Of a DNA stretch of 40,232 nt, positions 22,188 through 32,489 are shown piece after piece. A program made the translations under genes and the position numbers. Numbering within the stretch: position 1 is the first letter of the stretch; each line of letters opens with the position of its first letter. Origin of the DNA: Darksidea phi (lineage: Eukaryota; Ascomycota; Dothideomycetes; Pleosporales; Lentitheciaceae); assembly GCA_030770425.1 (NCBI GenBank), contig JASJFT010000313.1, forward strand, positions 1 through 40,232, written 5' to 3'. The notes beneath the pieces are model-generated. The model worked only from the letters and a program-made list of their open reading frames with translations, made no database searches and was not told the DNA's origin.

Positions 22188-23518
22188 ATGGACCCTCTCA
22201 GTGCTATGACTAGCGTGACCGCTGTCCTTCAGCTTTCGAGCAAGGTCGTTGGTTACCTAACGGACGTCAAAGATGCCTCGAAAGAGCGCGCCAAATGCGC
22301 TGTTGAGGCCTCTAACCTACACAGTCTCCTCCTCAATCAGAGGTTTTGCCTTGATGAGGGAAGCGCCGATATATTCTGGTATACTGCCGTACGAGCCCTT
22401 GCTGTCAAGGACGGGCCGCTTGACCAGTTCAAGCAAGCGCTCGAGCTGCTACAGACTAAGATGACAGACGGAGGACGAGTGAAGAAGGCTGGAGAAGCAT
22501 TGCTGTGGAAGTTCAAGAAGGAGGAGATTGCTATTATATTTTGGATCGAATGGAGTGTTTGAAGTCGACAGTAGAGATCGCGTTGCAGATGGACCACTTG
22601 TGAGTGTCATAGTGGTACTGCATACAGAGCAATCTGCTTACATCCACAACGAGTAAACTGTCACAAGCAATCGAATACAATATTCGGACTATCAAAGACG
22701 ACACTGCATAGGTTCGAGTACACATAGATAACAAGGAGCATCGCAATCTCCTAGAATGAGTCTCGCCCATGGACTACCCCGCCCAGCAGTCTGACATCAT
22801 AAAGCGCAGACAGGAAGGAACAGGACAATGGTCCTTGAATGCACCAGAGGTGGCGAAATGGCGGAGCGAGGCTAAAGCCACTCTTTTCTACCCAGGCATT
22901 CCCGGAGCTGGAAAGACTATGGTAGCTGCCATCGCAATCGACTCGCTCTTGAAGTCAGTACAGGATAGCTCGGTTAGAGTGGCTTACGTATACTGAAACT
23001 ATAAGGATTGGAAGGATCAGGACGTGACCAGCATGCTGGCTGCTATTCTCAAGCAGCTAGTCCAGAGTCGACCGTCGCTCGCAGAGCCTTTGAAGCAATT
23101 CATAAGCAGCACGCCCACAAAGGGACCAAGCCATCAGCTGACGATATCTTCTCAACTTTGCAGTCCGTCATATTAGAGCTCTCGAAAGTATACATTGTAG
23201 TCGACGCTTTAGACGAGTGCCGGAACCATGACGACACCCGCCGATGGCTCCTAGCTTGTATCCGAGATCTGCAAAACGAATCTGATGTATGGTTTTGGCT
23301 ACGTCGCGCTTTTTACCAGATATATAGACGAGTTTAAAGATTCGGGAAGGCTGGAAGTACAGGGACGAGCAGGTATATCATTCAGCTCATCTGACAAGAC
23401 GGGGGGGCATGTACTAAGATACTTTAACAAGTGCTGGAAGTTCCTCTGGATCCTTGTGAGATTGGGAGATTGGTCGGGTACGTTGAAGACCAATTACAAA
23501 GAGTCCATGTCATCGTGA
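22188..23518 (+). pseudogene. Broken fungal STAND/NACHT receptor-like gene
   Basis: The first 120 codons (MDPLSAMTSVTAVLQLSSKV...) match the N-terminal domain of fungal STAND proteins. After a likely frameshift near 22,540 the frame continues with RMECLKSTVEIALQMDHL and a GTGAGT donor. It then runs through an 'IDNKEHRNLLE' linker into PMDYPAQQSDIIKRRQEGTG. The Walker A motif GIPGAGKT follows, then the NACHT-like IVVDALDEC near 23,200. Breaks are TAG at 22,709-22,711, TGA at 22,757-22,759 (a Trp site), TGA at 22,994-22,996 and frame changes near 23,100 and 23,290. No C-terminal repeat domain follows on this strand. In fungi such proteins act in non-self recognition. This copy cannot make the full protein. 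Confidence 0.85.
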
Positions 23519-23589
23519 TTAAAATTACATATATATTTAGCTACGATCTGTACGGCCGCCACTGTTATAGAAGAGAATCCCAACTTGAA

Positions 23590-24426
23590 GACTGAGTGAT
23601 ATTAAAAACCTATCTGAATGGCCGTCTGACCTCGTTCTACACCTCATGCCAGCAAACATATCCTTCGGTGGAATATACGATCTTACAAGTCATTTTACTC
23701 GATGGCAAGATCTTGGTAAATCTCTACAGGCGAATGAGAAAGACTTCAACCGTATCGTTTACGGTAATACTTAGAACACAACATTGCTCTCTTCGGCCAC
23801 TGACTAGTCTGACTACTACACGAAGATATCAGACAAGAGTAGCTTCCGTCTCAAGATAAATCCAGATTTAAAGTACCACGCAAACGAACCTAAAGAACGG
23901 GGATTTATAGAATGTATTAGATTCGGCACTAACACGACGACCATCCAACTCACCTTGCTCGTATCCTTGGGGACCATTATACCCGCCATTGACACTCGGC
24001 ATTAGTAAATATTCACATCATAGGTGCAGCCGGAGCTGAGTTCAACTCCGTGCCGCCGAGCTTTGCCAACGTATCCTGCTTATGGCTCGTAAAAATCCTG
24101 AAGGATGGTGGTCATCACGAGACTTATCAATTGACGATCAAGTATATCCTGTTATCCTATCAGATCTACCACAAGATATTGAGAATATCACAGTGACGTG
24201 AGCAGAATTGGCACACTGTGTGGGATAGGCCTCGTTCTGCCGATCCGTAACACAACTTGAAAGTTGTGGAGTACGAGGCTTACTTCTTAGCTGAGATAAC
24301 CCCATAAAATGCAGGCAATGGACTGATTCCCATCACATAATCCAAAGTCTCGAGGGGCTCGGGAATAGGCACCCCGGTTATTGGGGCTTGGTTTTCCACG
24401 AGGCCGGCACCCGACCATTAGGTAGG
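23590..24426 (+). pseudogene. Broken gene of unknown family
   Basis: Two adjacent reading frames look strongly protein-like but contain stops. Frame one (about 23,610-24,005) carries ISFGGIYDLTSHFTRWQDLG and ERGFIECIRFGTNTTTIQLT, with two TAG stops at sites where Gln fits. Frame two (about 24,073-24,426) carries GWWSSRDLSIDDQVYPVILS and IIQSLEGLGNRHPGYWGLVF, with TGA, TAG and TGA stops, some of which sit where Trp fits. The stops are explained by single C-to-T or G-to-A changes. I do not recognise the family. It directly follows the broken NACHT gene and could be a neighbour or part of the same locus. Confidence 0.5.
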
Positions 24427-25185
24427 TGATACAACTAGCAACGGTGCTAATAATATGAGAGCTCAAGATTCAAATTCATTGCTCTAAGTCGACCAGAAGA
24501 TTCGACGATTGTATGTATCCTCTGTTTAATTAGATGATTTTGGCCTCTATAGTAAACAGGTTGTTAGGTAATGAATATAGACGACATATAAAGGTCTATA
24601 CACCGCATATCGTACATAGTACTGCTGAAAGTCAGTGTTTGCGGGGTACGTCGGAAGTATTACTCAGGCTTACTCTCTCTTTCCCAATAAGCATTATATT
24701 GTGGCGTCAGCAATTGCCGTGACGTGAGCCTCGGGCAATGATTGCAACCAACGACCTTCTTGCGTTTCAAGGTATTCGGGACGAAAGGCCTTTTTGTGTC
24801 ACCTTTTGGGGTTATTCAGCGAGTTTGGCGACGCGATGGATGCTACTCATTCGTATTGCGGCGTAAGCAGGTCTCTTCATTGGTGTTAGTTTCCTTGACA
24901 ATACCGCCCTTGTCAAGATAGAATGCACTAAATTACTAAAAAATATTAACAATACGCTCACCGGACTGCACTCTCCGTTTACCATCTGCAGTCGTAGCTC
25001 GGCTTGGGTGTTCAAGGATGTATGGGCCCCCTGCCAACATGAGCGTCTCTAATCTATATAAGATGCCTCTCCAGACGCTTCATGACTATCTTGAAATCCA
25101 CCAGCATCAGCAGCTTCACTCTCACACCGAACAACAATCCACTCAAAACAACCCAGTTCTCCAAGAACAACGAGCAATTCTCAAA
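24427..25185. other. Intergenic region before the cysteine-rich gene
   Basis: About 760 bp with no supported gene. The right end holds the promoter of the cysteine-rich secreted protein. Confidence 0.5.
25055..25062 (+). promoter_or_regulatory. TATA box of the cysteine-rich secreted gene
   Basis: TATATAAG lies 124 bases before the ATG. The leader between them is A/C-rich (ACCGAACAACAATCCACTC), typical of well-translated fungal messages. Confidence 0.5.
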
Positions 25186-25537
25186 ATGGTTCGATTCTTC
25201 ACCTTCGCTGCCACTCTTGCTTGTAAGTTTTTGCTTTATCGTCAAACCCAATACCTGCCTCCCTCCTACGCAATCAGCTAACCACCAACCCAAACCACCA
25301 GTCGCCCTCACGGCTCTCGCAGCTCCCAGCCCGCAGGGCTGTGGCGGCACAGCCATCGGCGGCTCGGACTGCAGCTTCAACGACCAGTGCAGGTCCTGCA
25401 GGTGCGTCAATGGCATCTGCGCCAGAGCCAACCTCCTGTTGGAGCGCCAGTGCGGAGGCACCGCCATTCCCGGGTCGGACTGCGGCTTCGACGACCAGTG
25501 CAGGTCCTGCCACTGCAACAACGGCATCTGCGCTTAG
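25186..25537 (+). CDS. Secreted two-module cysteine-rich protein, candidate effector, 90 aa
   Basis: Exons are 25,186-25,222 and 25,302-25,537, with a 79-nt intron (GTAAGT, CTAAC branch, CCAG) inside the signal peptide. The product has 90 residues. After MVRFFTFAATLAFALTALAA come two tandem modules of about 27 residues. Each has six cysteines with spacing C-X9-C-X5-C-X2-C-X-C-X4-C (CGGTAIGGSDC... and CGGTAIPGSDC...). They are joined by ARANLLLERQ. The two copies are about 80% identical, so the duplication is probably recent or conserved by selection. Size, secretion, cysteine density and the position next to a RIP-affected repeat block fit a candidate effector or antimicrobial-like protein. 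I do not recognise a named family. All twelve cysteines are intact and there is no premature stop. Confidence 0.82.
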
Positions 25538-26569
25538 ATGACGTCTTGGACCGCCATGGCCATCTATTTGGGAGTTCAGGGCTCCGGACCTAAAGGTGGA
25601 GGGCCATTCCAGTGGGAGAGATATGTGGTAGTGCTTCAAAGCAGTATATTGGGGCATCAAGAGGGTTTCCCCCGAGATCATTCATTTCCAATACATTCGC
25701 TTGTATTCGATACCTATCATACCTAGGCAGCTTTATCCAACACATGCCTCTATCACTTTCCTGACTTGACATTGATCATTCCTTTAGAGCTTGGTAAACC
25801 CCGACTACTATCCCTCCATGTGTGGCGGAAAAACCTGAGTGGCGGCATGCCGGTCATACTCCCCACCACAATAAAGTCAACCACAGCTGAGAAGCGCATA
25901 TAATCTCGGGATAGAGACCTCGACCCTGAGGCTTTCTCTGCGCTTTGTCTCTTCGGCAGCAAATTTCTGCTTGGCTAGCAATACCACGATTCGCTGCCGG
26001 CATGAACTGCAGCCCCTCCTCGGACAGCCTCGGATGCGATGGAAGTTTAGTATATATATACCTCTCAGTCTGTCAAGCTTTCTAGACATGTACAAAGAGT
26101 ATATCCCGAGCGAAGTACTACTACATCTCAGGTCGTGGCAGTGAATGCAAGTCTATTGCTCTACAGAGCGGGATCGACAACTGACGGCGCTACCTGCAAG
26201 TCGTACGGAAAAGCCGCAGGTAGCTTAGCCGCATTGTATCACCGCTGATGTCAGATCCTTGTACTGCCAGCATAGCTCAGGTACGGCTACCCGCTAGTGG
26301 CCAGCGTAAGCATGACTCGCACAACGCTGGACTACTCGCTACGCACGCCCGTTTTTGGAGCAGATACTAGTAGAGATAGAGACTTATATATAGTTTTGCA
26401 GCAACGTAAGAGTTGCCTTAGAGTAGTTAGCACAAATATACACAACCTTTCATCCTCTCGCAGACAACTTTAGGCTTCTAATACCTAGCTTTGCTAGTAC
26501 GCGCAGCAGCCTTGACTCTTTGCCTGTGCGTGCACCTAAGCTACCATCTACTATCGTAAGAGAAATGAA
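25538..26569. other. Gene-poor stretch, no gene seen
   Basis: About 1.0 kb. Open frames on both strands lack domains and splice support. It may hold the unreadable continuation of the TPR relic that follows. Confidence 0.5.
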
Positions 26570-26905
26570 AAGCTAACTCTGACCCTACGATACAAGCGCG
26601 TCGGCGTAATACTAGTAACACGCACGAATGGTCGGGTGATCCTTCCTAAGGACAGCTTGGTACCCAGCGCATACTCTTTAATACAGAGCAAGGGCTTCGC
26701 GGTAGCGATGCTGATGTGTAAGGAGGTAGGCAAGACTGTATACGCTTGTTAGCGTGTTTGGATACTTATACCCCAGTACTTTCTCGTATATTGCCAGCTC
26801 TTGCTTGTGCATCGTCTCTACCTCTTCGTACTTGCCCTGGCGCTTTAGCTGGACAGCAATACGACTACGGCTGGGCCATGTACAAGCACGACGGGATTGG
26901 TACAT
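26570..26905 (-). pseudogene. TPR-repeat relic (kinesin-light-chain-like), stop-bearing
   Basis: The minus frame from 26,905 reads QLKRQGKYEEVETMHKQELA, YEKVLGYKYPNTLTSVYSLA and LLTHQHRYREALALY. This is the tandem TPR pattern found at the C-terminus of fungal NB-ARC and NACHT proteins. After a TAA at 26,680-26,678 it continues in the same frame as RVCAGYQAVLRKDHPTIRAC, then TAG at 26,614-26,612 and TAG at 26,587-26,585. The first two stops sit where family members have Gln, so CAA to TAA and CAG to TAG changes explain them. It is on the strand opposite the broken NACHT gene, so it is from another copy. Confidence 0.75.
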
Positions 26906-27085
26906 GGAAGATACATCGCTGAATGAATGTGGCTGGTGATAGCAACGCTACGCCAAAGACAGATCGGTGGCTGTACGCGACCGTTCCCCTTCTGCAGGCA
27001 CATGGAATATATAAAATCCGACCCGGAAATAGTAATTAAAGGAAGTCGGTGTCCGCTAGACACGACTTCGAATCGGTATATGCTC

Positions 27086-27485
27086 TACTAAGTGAGCTGC
27101 GAATCTAAGCGAGCTGCGAACCCCCAAAATACACCTAAAATCGAAAATCTATCTCTACAGCTACCTATTAATAATCTTTTAAAATTTAATAGAAGATAGA
27201 TAGTACTTAGATAAAGAAGGTGTTAAATTCTTAAAAGTTAAAAGCTAATAGTACTTAAGTTATTAAAGTTTTATTAAATTTGGGGGGCAAAATATAGATA
27301 TCTTAAGTTATCTTAAGGAATATTAATTTTCAACTTCTAAGAATTTAATACCCTCTTTATCTAAGTACTATCTATCTTCTATTAAATTTTAAAAGATTAT
27401 TAATAGGTAGCTATAGAGATAGATTTTCGATTTTTAAGTATATTTTAGGGTTCGTAGCTCGCTTAGATTCGTAGCTTACTTAGTA
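27086..27485. mobile_element. 396-bp hairpin element (MITE-like) with TA duplication
   Basis: Two arms of about 156 bp (27,088-27,243 and about 27,327-27,483) are inverted copies. They begin CTAAGTGAGCTGCGAATCTA and, in reverse complement, CTAAGTAAGCTACGAATCTA. They are separated by a loop of about 83 bp and flanked by TA on both sides. The size, long terminal inverted repeats and TA duplication fit a Tc1/mariner-derived MITE. There is no coding capacity. Mismatches between the arms are mostly G/A or C/T. Confidence 0.85.
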
Positions 27486-30400
27486 AATACGTTATCCTAT
27501 TCTCGTATATCGTTTCTTCTCAGCGTATAGTTATACCGAATACTAACTTTCGATTTTAATAGAATCCTTAATTTTAAGGCTAAAACCTATTAGAATTAGC
27601 TTATTTCTACTAAATAATTAATATTTAACCAACTCTTTATTTACCCTCTATTCTTATATACTATATAGAGAAGAAATAGTAGATTTAACTACCTTATAGC
27701 GTTTACTACTACTTCTAGATAGTAGTATAAGACCTATAGAGCTAGAATCTACCTAATAGTATAACCTACGTATCTTAAAGCGTTAGAGAACTATTATACC
27801 TACTTCTACTAAAGGACTTCTAGATTATTATTAGTCTAGTTATAGTTACGTACCGGATCCTATATAGTTCTATATCCTACTATTATATCTCCTTAAGGAT
27901 TTATCTTATCTCTATCTAAATATAACCCTTTTACTATCTTAGTATTTCTATACCTACCTACCTATATATATCTTATAATTCGAATCCTTTCTACTTCTTT
28001 TTAAGGACTAGTAGTATAACGTCGATACTAAAAGCTAATACTTTAAAAGTTCTTATTAATTATACTATATAATATCTATTTAAAGTTATTAGTATACCTC
28101 CTTATACTACTTACTTAAAGAAGAGTATTTATTCTAGTACCTATTCGTCTAGTAGACGAAATAATCCTAATATATAGCTAGTTAATAAAATATACTAGTA
28201 GTATTTTAAGTTTAATAGATAACGAGTTTAAAAACTAGAATTAGATAATAAGGATAACTATTAATTAAGGGGTCTATTCGACCTTAAAAATATTTAGAAG
28301 GATTAATATATTCTTAAAACCCCTATATTCTACGTATAGTATAATAGCGGAAATATATTAAAGATATTTAATAAACTACTATCTTTTAGTAAGGTCCTAA
28401 TAATAGTTATAATTAATAGGAACTACTAATCTATATAAAGAAATAATAGAATTTCTAGCTATAAGAATATTTTTTATAAAAGTAGATTTATATAATCTTA
28501 ACCCCTAACTTCTACTACTATACTATTAATATTAAAAGTTAATAATACCCCTATAGATAGTAATTATCTAGATATATTTTATACTATATCTATCTATATT
28601 CTAGTTCTAGATAAAGTACTTCTAATAAAAATAATAAAAGTATTAATTAACCTTTAGTACTAGAATATATTAGTTAACTAGATTATAACTATAAAAGTAG
28701 ACCTTAAAATAGTCTAAATAGCCTTTAGACTAGTTATAGGTACTTATTAAACTATAGCTAGTCTACCTCTAATAAATAATACTTATTAAGGGCTATCTAA
28801 TCTAATTAAGGTTAAAAATCCTTCTATATTAAACTTAATAAAGAGAACCCTAATAACTTAAACTATAGACTATTAGATTAAAGATATTAATAGTCTCTTC
28901 TAAATTAACTTTATTACTACTAATACTCTTAAGTATACTATATAGGTTATAATACTCGTTAAGAATAATATATATTATAACCTATTAGATTAAGCTATTA
29001 ATAATAGTAAAATTATTATATAGTTTTAGCTATAAATAAAGCTTAAGAATCTTATAAAGGACTTTATCCTAATAAAGTTTAATAACTACTTTAAATTTTA
29101 GAATATTAAATAGTACTAAGATAATAGCTTTAATTTCTTCTTTAACTATTTTACGACTTATAAAGCTATCTTAGAGATAAAGCCTTTTAATAATAATATA
29201 AGCTCTAATATACTAAAGATATTTATAGTATAAAGTAAGTATCTAAAACCTTTATATTATAAAATATAAAAGGGTAGCTAGTTTAAAAATATATAAACTT
29301 AAATATAGTTTAAATATACTTTATAAAATATAGAGATAGTAATATACTTTACCTCTATACTAATTACTCTCTTAAAGATTTCTAATTCTAATTTAACTAT
29401 AAGTAAAAAGTATACTATATTATTAGTAGTTTTAAGTAATTCTAGCTAGAAGAAATAGAATTAGAAACCCTTTTAGTAAGATAATACTAAATAATCTCTA
29501 TTAAGAACCCCGTTATACTTCGAGAGTATAGTATTAATATTCTAATTTAAGACTAATTAAAAAAAGAATTATTAAAAGTATTATTTTAAAGATAATAATA
29601 AGTTAAATAAAACTTAAGAAGAGAAGATTAATTTATTCTTAAAAAAAGATAAGTCTTAGTAACTAATATTATTATAATACTACTAAAACTAAATACTAAT
29701 AGTAAATCCTTATAGATTACTAGTAATATAAGAATATATCTTCTTATAGATATTCTAATATAGACTTAGAGCCTTTTTAATATAGAATTAGACTTAAATA
29801 TTATTAAAAAGGACTTTATACTATAGTAAAACCTTTTTAAGATATTATTATATATAAAGTTATAAATATATTAAGTCTTTAGTATACTACTATATTTAGA
29901 AGAGCTATATATTATTATAATAATAATATAGGATTCTTAAGGTATAATAAGAATAATAGATTCTTAAATATTTTAAACTACTCTTATAAATAGCTATAAT
30001 CTTATCTTTAATTAGCTATAGCTATATAAGGTAGACCTTTAAGTAAATTACTAAAAAAGATCTTTTAAGTAGTAGAATAAAAGTATAGTAACTAAATATA
30101 TTAAAGTTAAGATAATACTTAATAATTTAATATAATAGCTATAATCTAGGAAGAAAGTATATATACTATACCTAGAAAGCTTTTATACTTAATTACTTAT
30201 AAGTAAGAAAGAGTATTAACTCTAATTTCTCGATATAATAGAGGCTATAGAATATTTATAGATATCTATTAGTAAAATATAAACCTTAAGAGGTAATAAG
30301 CCTTAAAATATTTAATATTAGAATAAATAGAATTTACTTTAGTTAAAAAACTAAGTTTTATAACTTTATAATTATCTTATCTATTATATAAAGTAATATT

Positions 30401-31469
30401 CTAAACTAGTATAACTATTTAAAGCTATAATCTTCTAGATTATAATATTAATAATAAATACCCCTTTATAAAAGATTATAGCTCTTTATTAAAAGGGGTA
30501 ATAGAAGTTTAAAAACTATCTAAATACTTTTTATAATAATTTTAATAAGGAAATTAACTCTAAGAAAGTTATAAAGATATTAGAATACTTTTATAATTAA
30601 CTTTAGTATTTTAGTCCTAAACTTATTAGTAGAATTACTTCTAACTTAAAGTATAACTATACTATTAATCTTAAGAAGAAAAAAATACTATTAAATCTAT
30701 CTATTTATAATCTCTTTAGAAGAGAACTTAAGATTTTAAAAAAATACCTCGATAACTCTTTAAAGAAGAGGTAGATTCGACCTAATAAGTCTTTAATAAG
30801 AGTTTTAATACTTTTTATATCTAAAGTTAATAATATACTTTAATTATATATTAATTATAAAGATTTAAATAAGATAATAATTAAAAATTATTATCCTATA
30901 CCCCTTATAAGTAAAATACTAAATTAGTTATTTAAGACTAAGGTCTTTATAAAACTTAATTTCTATAAGATATATTATTAATTATATATTAAAAAGGATA
31001 ATAAGTAGAAAATAATATTTAAAATATACTATAACTATTTTAAATATCTAGTAATACTATTTAACCTTATAAATATATCTATTATATTTTAGTTATATAT
31101 CTATAAAGTCTTAAGTAGCTTATTAAATAAAATATATATTATCTATTTAAATAATATTCTTATATACTTTAAAGAAAAGGAGAATTATAAATAATATATT
31201 TATAAAGTTTTTAAGAGATTATATAATTAGAGACTTTATTATAAAGTCTTAAAGTATACCTTCTTTATAAAGTTAGTAGAGTTTTTTAACTTTATTATAA
31301 CCCCTTATAGAGTAGTTATAAACCTAGTATAAGTCTAAATAATTAAAGAGTAACTAAAGCCTAAGGGTTATTAAGATATCTAAATATTTCTTAAATTTAT
31401 AAACTTTTATTAATAATTTATTTATAACTACTCGAATATTATTTATTTACTCTTAAAATATATAACCTC
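27486..31469 (+). mobile_element. Old, heavily RIP-mutated Ty3/gypsy element A (truncated)
   Basis: About 4 kb with very low CpA/TpG and also few CpG, and stops throughout. The 3' half is readable as gypsy pol on the plus strand, and gag and protease should lie upstream but are too altered to place. The RNase H region stops near 31,465, where the next LTR element begins, so the 3' part of the element is missing or displaced. I could not find a 5' LTR edge; the left limit is set at the end of the hairpin element. Confidence 0.75.
30640..31465 (+). pseudogene. Reverse transcriptase/RNase H relic of element A
   Basis: The plus frame reads YTINLKKKK, then RRELKILKKYLDNSLKK, IRPNKS, INYKDLNKI, YPIPLISKIL and FIKLNFYKIY. 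It follows gypsy RT motifs in order, up to YLNNILIY at 31,144-31,167, where active enzymes have YLDD. RNase H-side sequence follows (EFFNFIITPYRVV, then FLKFINFY, FIYNYSNI). Stops are TAA or TAG at Gln or Trp sites. Both catalytic aspartates are changed to Asn, so the enzyme is dead. Confidence 0.85.
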
Positions 31470-31852
31470 TATTACAACCTATTCCCTAGGTAATCTAGTT
31501 ATTTTACTTATTTTCTATTTTAGTTAGTAGATTAGGTAATTCTAAGGATTAGTCTAATAGGTAGTTAGCTTATTTAGTATATTAAGTCCTATTTAGGTAT
31601 AAGAACCTCCTATTCTTATACCCTTATAGTACTATCTTAGGATAGCTTTAATATACCAATTCTACTATTAGTTAATTAGAAGGCTATCTTAACTATTATA
31701 ACTCCTAGTTAATTATATTTAATCCTAGAGTCTTATATTATTCTAAAATCTCTAAATTTTAGCTAGAGATAGTAACTAAATATTAACCCCCTAAAATCCC
31801 TAGAGGTCTACGATACTTAGGGTAGATAGCGCGCGGCGCTTTCTTAAATAAG
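31470..31852 (+). mobile_element. Left part of LTR element B: LTR and leader
   Basis: The junction inside element A RNase H starts with TATTACAACCTATTCCCTAG, consistent with an LTR start TGTTACAACC after a G-to-A change. The LTR probably ends near 31,790, but the exact 3' edge is not clear. A leader with a CpG-rich patch (GCGCGCGGCGC) follows, up to the ATAAG target site of element C. The element resumes at 38,143. Confidence 0.55.
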
Positions 31853-32301
31853 TATTAAACGGGGTCCGGGCCCGATAGGTTGTTTAGCCTCGTTTAGGGT
31901 TTATACTTGAGATAGGAAAGAAGGAGTTAGAATAAGTAGATAATAGTTCAATTATATTAATAGGTAAGGATTAATCTAGATTCGAAATTAACTATAAGAG
32001 AAAACTATCTAGGAGATTTATAATTATTATATATTAATTTGATTTCCTTAGATCTATAGGATCTATAGCTCTACGTTCCCGTAGATCTACTAATCTATAG
32101 ATCTATAGCTTTATAGATCTATATTTACCAAGTCCTATAGATCTACTAATCTATTACGTAACTTCCTAGTAAAGCCGTCTATACTAATTATCGTTTATAC
32201 TATAGTCGTAGTTATCGTATTCCGTATTAGAGCTAGTAATAGGTTTAATCTCTAGTAGCTCTTCTTACTACTATTCTATAGTATATATTTAGTTCGTAAT
32301 A
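31853..32301 (-). repeat. 3' LTR of element C
   Basis: 449 bp, from TATTAAACGGGGTCCGGGCC to GGTTCGTAATA-type ends, consistent with original TG...CA ends. It is rich in short AGATCTATAG-like repeats. It differs from the other LTR by about 26 positions, all of them transitions. Confidence 0.95.
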
Positions 32302-32320
32302 CTATCTCCCCTCTCTAAAC
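32302..32320 (-). other. Polypurine tract of element C
   Basis: On the minus strand AGAGAGGGGAGATAG abuts the 3' LTR. This is the expected position and composition of the plus-strand priming site. Confidence 0.7.
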
Positions 32321-32489
32321 CTTCGGCTCGGAGGTTATTCCGGATCCGGTATTCGGCTATATTAGTATTAGCTTAGGATCTTCTCGAGTTATACCCTTCT
32401 TCCTCTATAGTTTTTTATAAAACTAAAGAACGTCTTATACTTACTAACTATATTAGTCGTAATAGTTCTAAAATATTTTCTTACCCTTA

